Notes: a model not told the origin generated them from the letters alone. Numbered from the stretch's first letter, positions 1 to 7,088 are shown. The stretch: DNA of 13,667 nucleotides from Candidatus Zixiibacteriota bacterium (GCA_003641425.1 QNAH01000026.1:1-13667); one strand, 5' to 3'. Made by a program: numbers and translations.

Positions 1-59
1 CCAAAACTCGATTCTCCGTAATCTAAGAAAAAACTCTCGAGGAAATCCCACAATTGTTA

Positions 60-96
60 TAAAAACAAAGGACAGTCCCGAAAAACTGCCCTTTGT
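60..96 (-). terminator. rho-independent terminator of the small Lys-rich gene
   Basis: Read on the minus strand, a 12-bp stem (arms 85-96 and 65-76, one G-U pair, 8-nt loop) is followed directly by a T-run (64-60). The stem is fully paired only in minus-strand RNA; in plus-strand RNA the same position is an A-C mismatch. It lies about 45 nt past the stop of the minus-strand gene at 142-306, so it most likely ends that transcript. Confidence 0.75.
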
Positions 97-106
97 CATC
101 AGTCTG

Positions 107-131
107 ACGGCGGTCATAAGACCGCCGTTTT
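107..131 (+). terminator. possible plus-strand terminator hairpin
   Basis: A perfect 9-bp inverted repeat (107-115 and 120-128, loop ATAA) is followed on the plus strand by four T residues. It could end a plus-strand gene lying left of the window, making the region a convergent double terminator. On the minus strand it has no T-run and would only add a second hairpin ahead of the terminator at 60-96. The short T-run keeps confidence moderate. Confidence 0.45.
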
Positions 132-141
132 AACATTGTTC

Positions 142-306
142 CTATTTTTTCCTTTTCCTGGAGTGCAGATGGCAGTACTTCGCGGGAGGAGCGACCATCC
201 GTTTGCACCTTTTACCTTCCTTGGTCTTACCGGCACAGCGTACTTTCTTCACGACTTTTTTCTTCGCCACTTTTTTCCTGGCGACTTTCTTTTTCGCTTT
301 TGGCAT
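142..306 (-). CDS. small Lys-rich protein with a C-terminal Cys/His (DUF5763-like) motif
   Basis: This 54-residue protein has two parts. Residues 3-23 are an almost uninterrupted run of Lys/Arg with Val and Ala, resembling histone H1-like basic tails. Residues 24-48 carry a C-x9-C-x10-C-x2-H pattern (C24, C34, C45, H48) in the context CAGKTKEGKRCKR...YCHLH, which resembles the short Cys/His modules found in DUF5763-type proteins and predicted to bind metal. Another basic cluster ends the protein. I infer a nucleic-acid-associated cytoplasmic protein; no specific function is known to me. A longer reading from 351 is possible, but the ATG at 306 is preceded by GAGGAGG at good distance, so I chose it. 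It stands alone, with its own promoter (385-413) and terminator (60-96), which argues that it is a real, separately expressed gene. Confidence 0.8.
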   Translation of the reverse strand: MPKAKKKVARKKVAKKKVVKKVRCAGKTKEGKRCKRMVAPPAKYCHLHSRKRKK

Positions 307-384
307 TGACAGCCTCCTCAATTGATGGACCATGATGCCGTGCAACATCACAGAATGTTATGGGTGTCGGTATTATCTTTCTAT

Positions 385-413
385 ACTCTAAAGAACTACA
401 TTATTCGTGTCAA
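385..413 (-). promoter_or_regulatory. sigma70-type promoter of the small Lys-rich gene
   Basis: On the minus strand a perfect TTGACA (413-408) is separated by exactly 17 nt from TAGAGT (390-385), a 4/6 match to TATAAT. Transcription would start near 378, giving a leader of about 70 nt before the ATG at 306. The flanking DNA (400-460) is very A+T rich. Confidence 0.6.
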
Positions 414-499
414 TAAAAAAAACAACAATAATAAATATAATTTTCCTTTTTTAATAATGGAATGGGGGACTCCCATACTTCACTTTTGAAAAATCGCTC

Positions 500-2023
500 T
501 CAGCATATCGGTGCTGCACCGCCCTTATACAGGTAACTTATCTGATGTGAAATATCGAGGATATTGATTCCGCCGATGCCATCGCTGTCCGCCCTTTCGA
601 TCGGGTCGGGCGCCGGCCCGCCTTTATAGAGATAACTGATGATGTATGTCACATCGAGGATGTTGCTTTTTCCATTGTCATCGGCATCGCCGCAGATGAA
701 TTCGCAGACATCACTTATATTATCCTGATTGGTATCGGTTTGGTCCGGATTATATGTATTGACACAATTATCGCACAGATCGCCGACATCTTCACCGTCG
801 ATATCCGACTTATCCTCGTTGTCGATCAACGGGCAATTGTCGCAGGCGTCGCCAAAATAATCACCGTCGCTGTTGGCCTGATCAGGATTGAAATCTTCGA
901 TGCAGTTGTCGCAAAAATCGTCATTGCCATCATTATCGACATCAACCTGCTCGGGATTGGGCTGGTCAATGCAGTTGTCGGAAAAACAGGGGGCGCCGTC
1001 ACCGTCGGTATTGACATAAGCATATAATTTATCATCGACAATCGAATCGACCGGGACATAGATACCGGTGTATCCTTCATAACTGTCGCTGTTGGGGTAT
1101 GCATCGGGGCCGAATTCCTCCTGCCCCGGGACTTCATTTGAAAACAGGGCAGCCTTTCGCGTTTCGTAGGGATACCACCATTGGGCGCTGTCGGTGACAT
1201 GTCCCTCGGGATTCGGCTAGGCGTCATGACCGGGATTGTAACCGGCGTCCTCGACCACCACCGAATAATGATCATACACGGGCAGGCCCATATTATGGCT
1301 CAACTCGTGGGCGGCCACCGATATCCTGTTGAATCTACTTCCCGTGGTTATAATTGTCGGATTGGGTGAATCGCGAAGGGGTATCGTTTCCGGAGCGGTA
1401 CACATCCGGGGAAAACGTTTGCCGTCATAGTGGCCGGGCGCTATTTCTTCGGGCCAAAGCATGGCGTACGACCAGATATTATAGGGATTGCCCGAATCCT
1501 CCTGGCCGTTACCGGCATGAATAAATATAACGGCATCGACATTGCCGTCACCGTCGCCGTCATACCGGGAATAATCTATGTAAGGATCGAGCTCTTCGAT
1601 GATTTCTTCAAAATCGATAGGATTGGCAGCAAATCCGATATTGTGCCAACCGTAAATGTCTCCCGCCACCGCGAGTTGACCGTATGATACTTCGTCAAAG
1701 TAATCCGCGACCGAGCCTGTCGGATAGATATTTCGCGAGAGCATCACCGTGTCGAATGTTTCGATCGAATATGTCGCGCGTTTATCGTACCATTCGACCA
1801 GAACCACGAGCATCTTCAAGGTGTCGCCGGTAAATCGATAGGCGGCCAGTTCCAGGCTGTCCCGGGCGGTGAGCTCAATTTTATAATCCGGGCCGAATTG
1901 TCTGACAGCGACATCATGAGGTACATCGAAAATAACGGCCTTTGATACATCTGAAGCCATTACGGACGAAAATAGCATTAACGCCATGACAAATAAAAAT
2001 GAGATTTTCGCCGATCCTTTCAT
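500..2023 (-). pseudogene. secreted M6-type metalloprotease with TSP3 and dockerin repeats, interrupted by an in-frame TAG
   Basis: Read through one stop, this is a single 507-residue frame. Residues 1-23 are a Sec signal peptide (cleavage after VMA). The peptidase region has the M6 (immune inhibitor A-like) pattern DGDGDGNVDAVIFIHAGNGQ followed by IWSYAM, then a zinc motif HELSH (H239, E240, H243) with GLPVYD after it. Residues about 340-443 are acidic, Cys-paired thrombospondin type-3 calcium repeats (CDNC...NPDQ). Residues 444-507 are two dockerin-like repeats. Codon 269 (1219-1217) is TAG. Both halves lie in the same frame with no other stop and keep family-like sequence, so I annotate one broken gene rather than two. 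Without readthrough, a 268-residue product lacking the calcium-binding tail would be made. GGGAGGA lies just before the ATG. The zinc motif differs slightly from the usual GLPDxYD. An assembly error or a recent nonsense mutation is the simplest cause. Confidence 0.75.
1217..1219 (-). other. in-frame amber codon inside the M6 protease gene
   Basis: The minus-strand codons read GAC GCC TAG CCG AAT. The same frame stays open from here to 500 and encodes plausible protease-linked, TSP3 and dockerin sequence. TAG is also the normal stop of three other genes in this window (ending at 142, 3972 and 6272), which argues against genome-wide amber reassignment. Confidence 0.85.
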
Positions 2024-2101
2024 TTTATCCTCCCGATCTGGTGCAAATGTATGCGTTTCTTACGGGCAAGGAATTGCCGGTATAATCAGTAGAGAATACA
2101 T

Positions 2102-2107
2102 ATTATA
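2102..2107 (-). promoter_or_regulatory. candidate -10 box for the M6 protease gene
   Basis: A perfect TATAAT reads on the minus strand about 80 nt ahead of the protease start codon. The -35 position at 17-nt spacing (TTCCTT) matches poorly, so this is either a weak or activator-dependent promoter, or chance in A+T-rich DNA. The TATGCA direct repeat lies just upstream, between the -10 and the -35 position. Confidence 0.35.
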
Positions 2108-2241
2108 CTATATGCAGTTTATGCAAGGAATATTTGATATTAAGTCTAAAAACGACAACAAATTGCACTGGAAGGGTATATACCTCATAAATATTTTCAT
2201 TGACTCTATAGCGGTTCAAATTACTCCTGATTGTCTGCAGG

Positions 2242-2270
2242 TTGCCTGATTTTTGATTATTGGTTATATT
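2242..2270 (+). promoter_or_regulatory. sigma70-type promoter of the hbd-crt operon
   Basis: TTGCCT (2242-2247) and TATATT (2265-2270, 5/6 match) are separated by 17 nt. Transcription would start near 2277, about 47 nt ahead of the ATG at 2324. A GGAG (2314-2317) lies 6 nt before that ATG. Confidence 0.6.
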
Positions 2271-2323
2271 AAATATTCCGTATTCGGTGAAAAGTTGAGC
2301 AAATCTATAAAACGGAGTGATCT

Positions 2324-3175
2324 ATGATTAAAAAAGTTGGTATTGTGGGATGCGGTCAGATGGGTTCCGGGATCGCCCAGGTCTCGGCGGCCGCCGGTTA
2401 CCCGGTGATAAGTCAGGAAGTGAGCGAAGAACTGTTTGAAAAAGGACTTCGCAATATCACCCGGCTTCTTGACCGGGCTATCGAAAAAGGGAAACTGGAC
2501 AGCCCTACCAAGGACAAAACACTGGGTAATATCTCGGGAACGACCGAGCTTGCCGACCTGGCCGACTGCGATATTGTCATCGAAGCAGTCACCGAGGATA
2601 TGACCACTAAAAAGGAGATTTTTCAGGAGCTGGACAAGGTCTGCAAGCCGGAGACCATTTTCGCCAGTAATACGTCATCATTGCCGATCGGCGATCTTGC
2701 AGCCGTGACCAACCGCCGCCACCAGTTCATCGGTCTGCATTTCTTCAATCCGGTACCGATAATGAAACTGGTCGAATTGGTTCGGACACTGGATTCGTCG
2801 GAGGAGACGATCAGTACCGCCAAAGAATTTGCCGAATCGGTCGGGAAAAGGGTTGTTATGGCCAAGGACACGCCGGGATTTATTGTCAATGTATTACTGG
2901 TGCCTTACCTGCTTGATGCCATCAGGCAATATGAAAACGGTCTTGCCACCCGAGATGATATCGACAGCGGTATGCAGCTTGGTTGCGGTCACCCGATGGG
3001 TCCGCTGACGCTGACCGATTTTATCGGTCTGGATACGATTCTTTATATCGCCGATATCATGTTTGAAGAATTCAAGGACAGTCACTATGCGGCACCGCCG
3101 CTTTTGCGGCGCATGGTCAATGCCGGGTATCTCGGGAAGAAATCTAAACGCGGTTTTTACGATTATAACAAATAA
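2324..3175 (+). CDS. hbd: 3-hydroxyacyl-CoA (3-hydroxybutyryl-CoA) dehydrogenase
   Basis: This 283-residue cytoplasmic enzyme is a single-domain member of the 3-hydroxyacyl-CoA dehydrogenase family, of usual length. It interconverts L-3-hydroxyacyl-CoA and 3-ketoacyl-CoA with NAD. The N-terminus has the Rossmann motif GCGQMGSG (residues 9-16). The catalytic His is H139 in GLHFFNP, and the partner Glu is E151 in KLVELV, 12 residues on as in characterised enzymes. The C-terminal helical domain ends with the usual GxLGKKSKRGFYDY sequence. It is the first gene of an operon: the enoyl-CoA hydratase start follows 17 nt after its stop, so the two catalyse consecutive steps. Whether they run in degradation (beta-oxidation) or in butyrate/crotonyl-CoA synthesis cannot be decided, because no thiolase or acyl-CoA dehydrogenase is in the window. 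The family is certain; the chain length preferred is not. Confidence 0.93.
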   Translation: MIKKVGIVGCGQMGSGIAQVSAAAGYPVISQEVSEELFEKGLRNITRLLDRAIEKGKLDSPTKDKTLGNISGTTELADLADCDIVIEAVTEDMTTKKEIFQELDKVCKPETIFASNTSSLPIGDLAAVTNRRHQFIGLHFFNPVPIMKLVELVRTLDSSEETISTAKEFAESVGKRVVMAKDTPGFIVNVLLVPYLLDAIRQYENGLATRDDIDSGMQLGCGHPMGPLTLTDFIGLDTILYIADIMFEEFKDSHYAAPPLLRRMVNAGYLGKKSKRGFYDYNK

Positions 3176-3192
3176 ATTGTGGAGTGAGGAGA

Positions 3193-3972
3193 ATGGATTA
3201 TAAAAATATCATCATTGAAAGAGAAGAGAATATTATCATCATTACCATCAACCGCGAAAAAGCGCTGAACGCTCTCAATGCCGAGACTGTCGCCGAGATG
3301 CAGGACTTTTTCGATAATGCCGCCGCCGACAAGGGAATCGGTTGTGTTATCATTACCGGGGCAGGCAAAGCATTCGTGGCCGGTGCGGATATCAGCGAGC
3401 TGGTCAAATGCAATTCAGAAGCGGGTGAAAATTCTATGAAGGTCGGCCAGCATCTGATGTTTACCATCGAGACTTTCCACCGCCCGGTGATTGCGGCAGT
3501 AAATGGTTTCGCTCTTGGCGGCGGGTGCGAGCTGGCCCTGGCCTGCGATATCCGACTGGTCTCAGAACGGGCCAAATTCGGTCAACCGGAGGTCAATCTG
3601 GGAATTATCCCGGGATACGGCGGAACTCAGCGCTTGGCCAGACTTGTCGGGCGCGGCAAGGCCAAGCAATTGATCCTTTCCGCCGAAATGATAGACGGCG
3701 CCGAAGCACACCGTATCGGTCTGGCCGATGAGGTTTATCCGGCCGATGAGTTGATGGATAAAGCCAAAGACCTCGCCAGATTGATCTCCTCCAAAGCGCC
3801 TCTGGCTGTTTCGGCAGCCAAGGATTGCATCAATCGAGGGCTTGATACCGATCTTGTCTCAGGATGCGATCTGGAGAAAGTCACTTTTGGTGCAACCATC
3901 GACACCGCCGATGCCAAAGAGGGCATGACGGCCTTTCTCGAAAAACGAAAAGCTGATTTCAAAGGTGAGTAG
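3193..3972 (+). CDS. crt: enoyl-CoA hydratase (crotonase family)
   Basis: This 259-residue protein is a standard-length crotonase that adds water across 2-enoyl-CoA, giving 3-hydroxyacyl-CoA for the neighbouring dehydrogenase. The oxyanion-hole segments are present: AGADI (residues 63-67) and ALGGGCELA (107-115). Both catalytic glutamates are visible, E113 in GGGCE and E133 in QPEVNLGIIPG, 20 residues apart as in the rat liver enzyme (E144/E164). This makes a true hydratase more likely than an isomerase-only relative. A GTG at 3184 would add three residues, but the ATG at 3193 sits properly behind GGAGTGAGG and gives the usual family start (MDYKNI...), so I chose it. It is co-transcribed with hbd from the 2242-2270 promoter, and a hairpin at 3992-4017 follows its stop. 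Confidence 0.93.
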   Translation: MDYKNIIIEREENIIIITINREKALNALNAETVAEMQDFFDNAAADKGIGCVIITGAGKAFVAGADISELVKCNSEAGENSMKVGQHLMFTIETFHRPVIAAVNGFALGGGCELALACDIRLVSERAKFGQPEVNLGIIPGYGGTQRLARLVGRGKAKQLILSAEMIDGAEAHRIGLADEVYPADELMDKAKDLARLISSKAPLAVSAAKDCINRGLDTDLVSGCDLEKVTFGATIDTADAKEGMTAFLEKRKADFKGE

Positions 3973-3991
3973 TACGCAATTACTTGATAAA

Positions 3992-4017
3992 AAGGGCAGG
4001 TCATCCGGCCTGCCCTT
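3992..4017 (+). terminator. imperfect terminator hairpin after crt
   Basis: A perfect 9-bp stem (AAGGGCAGG at 3992-4000 with its complement at 4009-4017, 8-nt loop) begins 20 nt after the crt stop. It is followed by CCTTA rather than a clean T-run, so termination is probably partial. Some transcripts may read into the peptidase gene starting near 4047, for which I see no promoter of its own. Confidence 0.5.
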
Positions 4018-4046
4018 CCTTACCGGCATTTAAGTTCAGGCATGAA

Positions 4047-6272
4047 TTGAAAGAAAAATTGTTCAAAATCACCGGGGCGGCTTTTTTAATCGGGCTGATA
4101 TTATTTCCTTTGTCACATGGAGGTGATTTTGGCGCCGTTATTGATTCATTGAATAATCTCCCGATTGACAGGGCCAGGGAAATCGATGTCGATAATTTGA
4201 GCTTTGGTTTTCCCCACGCGATTCTGAATCTTTTGCAGGGGAAATTGTATCTTACCGGGTATTTCAATGATAAGCCGACGACCGCCTTTTTCCTGGGGGA
4301 AGGGCGGTTTATTTATGAGCATCCTGATCCGATTGAAAAACAGCAAATCGAAAGATTTTACCGCAGTGATTCGGTCGTTGTCGATTTTGATCGGGTCTAT
4401 ATTGCTTTCCCCTGGAATTCGGATTTTATTCAGTCGATTCCGAAAGAAGGAGCGGATGTGGGTCCCTCATATCGGGTCAAGACTCTTCTGAAAAAAATGC
4501 GGTCGCTTCCGGATAAAGAATTTAATTACAATCTTGGATTTCATTTGTACCGGGCGGCAGTAGATAACAGGCGTGAATATATCTGGCTGGATATCCTGAA
4601 AGATGATTATCAGCATACCGTCTATTCTTATGATCCATATTCGGAGGAACAGGTAACTCTTTATAAGTACACCTCGAATTTCAAGGTTCCCCAGTTGGTA
4701 TCATCAACCGCGGACAGTCTTAAATTGCCCGGTGCCGAATTCCCTGTTGGGTTTGATAATTATGAGTATAATATAGATGTCGATATATCGACCACGGCCA
4801 AATCGAAAATCACCTGCACCATTTTTTCCCGTGTTGAATGTGACAGCCTGAAGCATCTTGTCTTCATACTTCCGAGGGAATACAAGGTCGACACGGTTTG
4901 GGACGATGCTGTCGATTTCATAAAAAACAAGGACCGGCCGGAATTGATGCTGGAACTGAATCGTTTCTATCATCGTGGCGACAGGATCAAAATTTCGGTA
5001 CAGTATCGGACCAACCTGTTTCGTCATTATATGCAACATGGGGTTGTCCAGAGTGATCTTATCCACTGGTATCCGGCCGCCGGTTTTCGTCAGCTCTCAG
5101 ATTACACGGTGCGATTTTCTATCGATAAAGGTTATGATTTTATATGCGTAGGGGATAAAGTGCAGGATACCACCATTGACGGCAGACAGGTGATGACCTA
5201 CAAAACTCCGCGTCCGGTGGCCTATATAACTTTCAATTACGGGAAGTTCGAAACTGTCGAGATCGATGATATACCGGTCCCGATAAATATCGAATATTAT
5301 AACGGCGTTGCCGGGTCGCCGATATTCGGCAGTCCGGCGCTGAACAGGGTGACCGAGGATATCTCCGGGGCATTCAGATTTTATAATGATAATTTCGGAC
5401 CGTATCCATTCGATCATCTCGATGTCGCGGCTATGGCGGTCGGTTTCGGCCAGGGATCGGCCGGAGTGGTGCATCTGTCTGAGGTGACCTTCCAGCGATC
5501 GGAAAAGGGTTTGGATGACAAATTCCGGGCGCACGAGGTGGCTCACCAATGGTGGGGACATCTGGTCAATCCCGCCGGGTACCATGATATATGGCTGTCC
5601 GAGGGGCTGGCGGAGTATTCCTCCGCCCTTTATGTGCAATTGGGGCGGGACGACGAATCGACCTTTCGCAAAATTTTGAAAGAATGGCGGAAAAGGATCG
5701 TTCAAAGCGGCCGGATGCACGGCAAAAAATCGGTTGGATACAAAGCCGGGGCGATATTTCTTGGCAACCGGCTTTCCTCGGAACTCTCACCGGGCGATTT
5801 CGAGACAATTATATATTATAAAGCGGCCTGCCTGTTGCATATGCTTCGTTTTGAAATGGAACTCGAGGAAACCAACAAAAATGCCTTTATTGAGATGTTG
5901 GCCGGTTACGCCGACTGTTATGCGGGCGGTAAGGCTTCGACAGCCGATTTTATAGATATCGCGAAGCCGTATCTGGGGGAAAGGACCGAGGTGTTTTTTG
6001 ACCAGTGGCTTTATGATTGGCGTATTCCCAGAATAAAAAAGAAAACCAAAAAAGGCCGGGATGATTCTTACGAATTATTTATAACTGTCAATGAAATCGG
6101 CGACCGGTTCGAAACGCCGTATCCCGTCATGTTTGAAATGAGCGACGGATCGGTTGACACTATTGTATATTGGATTAAGAGTGGAGAGAATCATTTTCTT
6201 TATCAGGCCGGGAACGGATTGGCAGTAAAATCTGTTAAATTTAATCAGAATTTCGATATTCTGGAGAGATAG
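4047..6272 (+). CDS. exported M1-like gluzincin metallopeptidase
   Basis: From a TTG at 4047 this is a 741-residue protein with a signal peptide (basic KEKLFK, hydrophobic ITGAAFLIGLILFPLSHG). The first about 230 residues resemble nothing I recognise; a beta-rich stretch follows, then the catalytic domain. The zinc site is HEVAH (H496, E497, H500), with the third ligand E519 in WLSEGLAEY, exactly HExxH-x18-E as in family M1. YYKAACLLHMLR (Y590/Y591) fits the M1 catalytic tyrosine. The GxMEN motif that binds the substrate N-terminus in M1 aminopeptidases is absent; its place (about residues 465-480) reads GQGSAGVVHLSE. It is therefore a metallopeptidase whose aminopeptidase activity is doubtful. 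The start is uncertain: upstream TTG 3984 would place the crt hairpin inside the gene, TTG 4059 is also possible, and none has a strong ribosome site. The LysE gene follows after 15 nt. Confidence 0.85.
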   Translation: MKEKLFKITGAAFLIGLILFPLSHGGDFGAVIDSLNNLPIDRAREIDVDNLSFGFPHAILNLLQGKLYLTGYFNDKPTTAFFLGEGRFIYEHPDPIEKQQIERFYRSDSVVVDFDRVYIAFPWNSDFIQSIPKEGADVGPSYRVKTLLKKMRSLPDKEFNYNLGFHLYRAAVDNRREYIWLDILKDDYQHTVYSYDPYSEEQVTLYKYTSNFKVPQLVSSTADSLKLPGAEFPVGFDNYEYNIDVDISTTAKSKITCTIFSRVECDSLKHLVFILPREYKVDTVWDDAVDFIKNKDRPELMLELNRFYHRGDRIKISVQYRTNLFRHYMQHGVVQSDLIHWYPAAGFRQLSDYTVRFSIDKGYDFICVGDKVQDTTIDGRQVMTYKTPRPVAYITFNYGKFETVEIDDIPVPINIEYYNGVAGSPIFGSPALNRVTEDISGAFRFYNDNFGPYPFDHLDVAAMAVGFGQGSAGVVHLSEVTFQRSEKGLDDKFRAHEVAHQWWGHLVNPAGYHDIWLSEGLAEYSSALYVQLGRDDESTFRKILKEWRKRIVQSGRMHGKKSVGYKAGAIFLGNRLSSELSPGDFETIIYYKAACLLHMLRFEMELEETNKNAFIEMLAGYADCYAGGKASTADFIDIAKPYLGERTEVFFDQWLYDWRIPRIKKKTKKGRDDSYELFITVNEIGDRFETPYPVMFEMSDGSVDTIVYWIKSGENHFLYQAGNGLAVKSVKFNQNFDILER

Positions 6273-6287
6273 AAGTAAGGACGGCTT

Positions 6288-6926
6288 ATGGAGCTCTGGT
6301 CGCTTTTTTTGTCGGCATTTATAGTCGGTTTTTCGGGGGCTTTGATGCCCGGACCATTACTGGCGGTCGATATTGCCGAAACACCTCGAAAAGGAATGAT
6401 CACCGGCCCGATTATCGTGCTGGGGCATGCCATTGCCGAACTGGCGGTGGTTATACTGCTGTCGCTGGGGCTGGCGGCCCTGGCAGAAAATAGGATTATC
6501 AGTGATGCTATCGGGATTGTCGGCGGCTCGATGCTGATTCTGATGGCGATCAACATGTTCCGTGGTCTTAAGAGTGTCGGAATAGAAACCGAAAAAGAGG
6601 AGCGTGCCGCGAAGTCATCATGGCGGCTGGTTCTCGATGGCATCCTCACATCGTTATCAAATCCATACTGGTTTATCTGGTGGGCCACGACCGGGTCGGC
6701 ATTTCTGGTGCAATCACTTCGGCATGGAACAGTCGGGCCGCCCGTATTTTATATCGGTCATATTCTTTCCGATCTGGTCTGGTACAGCCTGGTCAGTTTT
6801 CTTATCTGGAAAGGGCGAAAGTTGATAGTCGGGACCGGCTACAGGATTCTGATCGCCGTTTGCGCCCTGTTTCTTTTATATCTTGGCGGTCTCTTTATTC
6901 ATGACGGCATTACCGGGTCGATATAA
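6288..6926 (+). CDS. LysE/RhtB-family amino-acid exporter
   Basis: This is a 212-residue inner-membrane protein of the normal length for the LysE family, which exports amino acids or related small molecules. About six hydrophobic segments are visible, roughly at residues 4-26, 41-62, 68-88, 115-135, 150-172 and 182-205. The family signature after the first segment is present as GALMPGP (17-23), followed by the usual basic RKG turn and a GHAIAE helix. The second half has the common SNPYWFIWW motif just before the fourth segment. AAGGA lies 6 nt before the ATG. Because it begins 15 nt after the peptidase stop, the two are probably co-transcribed; whether it handles products of peptide breakdown is speculation. 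The substrate cannot be read from sequence. Confidence 0.88.
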   Translation: MELWSLFLSAFIVGFSGALMPGPLLAVDIAETPRKGMITGPIIVLGHAIAELAVVILLSLGLAALAENRIISDAIGIVGGSMLILMAINMFRGLKSVGIETEKEERAAKSSWRLVLDGILTSLSNPYWFIWWATTGSAFLVQSLRHGTVGPPVFYIGHILSDLVWYSLVSFLIWKGRKLIVGTGYRILIAVCALFLLYLGGLFIHDGITGSI

Positions 6927-7030
6927 AGTGACCCTGCAGACATAACTCCATGCAATACAATATAGTGAGAGCGGCGGGCAAAAAAATACCGGACGCAGGC
7001 AACTTTTGGGTTTTATACCACCGTAAAATT

Positions 7031-7039
7031 TGTTAAAAT
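7031..7039 (+). promoter_or_regulatory. candidate extended -10 promoter of dnaE
   Basis: TGTTAAAAT fits an extended -10 element (TGn followed by TAAAAT, 5/6). There is no good -35 at the proper distance (TTTTAT at 7011-7016). It would start transcription near 7046, about 43 nt ahead of the dnaE ATG. The 6927-7088 gap has no visible terminator for the gene before it, so readthrough into dnaE is also possible. Confidence 0.4.
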
Positions 7040-7088
7040 AAACTGTCAACATGTACGACGAGAAAATTTAACTATCGATGTTTGAAAA

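Larger units (their letters stand above)
2024..2323. other. intergenic region between divergent protease and hbd genes
   Basis: This 300-nt A+T-rich spacer separates the minus-strand protease gene from the plus-strand fatty-acid operon and must hold both promoters. Visible items are a minus-strand TATAAT (2107-2102), a plus-strand promoter (2242-2270), a direct repeat TATGCA-3 nt-TATGCA (2111-2116, 2120-2125), and a small inverted repeat GGCAA/TTGCC (2065-2078) that would lie in the protease 5' leader. I see no convincing open frame or RNA gene in it. Confidence 0.6.

Noticed and set aside
23..208. Minus-strand 61-codon frame at the left edge
   Set aside because: It runs through two terminator hairpins and overlaps the better-supported small Lys-rich gene; no ribosome site or motif supports it.
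250..300. Short tandem-like repeat (AAG-rich units) as a non-coding repeat
   Set aside because: It is explained by the Lys/Val/Ala-rich N-terminus of the small protein.
459..476. Hairpin ATGGG/CCCAT (462-476) after the protease gene as its terminator
   Set aside because: The stem is only five base pairs and no T-run follows on the minus strand.
740..1027. Plus-strand 95-codon Ile/Val-rich frame resembling a membrane protein
   Set aside because: It is the antisense shadow of Asp/Asn-rich repeats; GAT/GAC codons read backwards give Ile and Val.
1217..1219. TAG as pyrrolysine codon or amber-recoded genome
   Set aside because: TAG ends three ordinary genes here at their natural C-termini, and no pylT/pylS genes or other internal TAGs are visible.
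826..1275. Minus-strand 149-codon frame within the protease gene
   Set aside because: It lies in a different frame over the TSP3-coding stretch. Its composition is Met/Ile/Thr-rich without domain signs, and the correct frame encodes clear calcium repeats.
5097..5720. Minus-strand 207-codon frame inside the peptidase gene
   Set aside because: It is antisense to the conserved zinc-peptidase core and has no recognisable domain or ribosome site.
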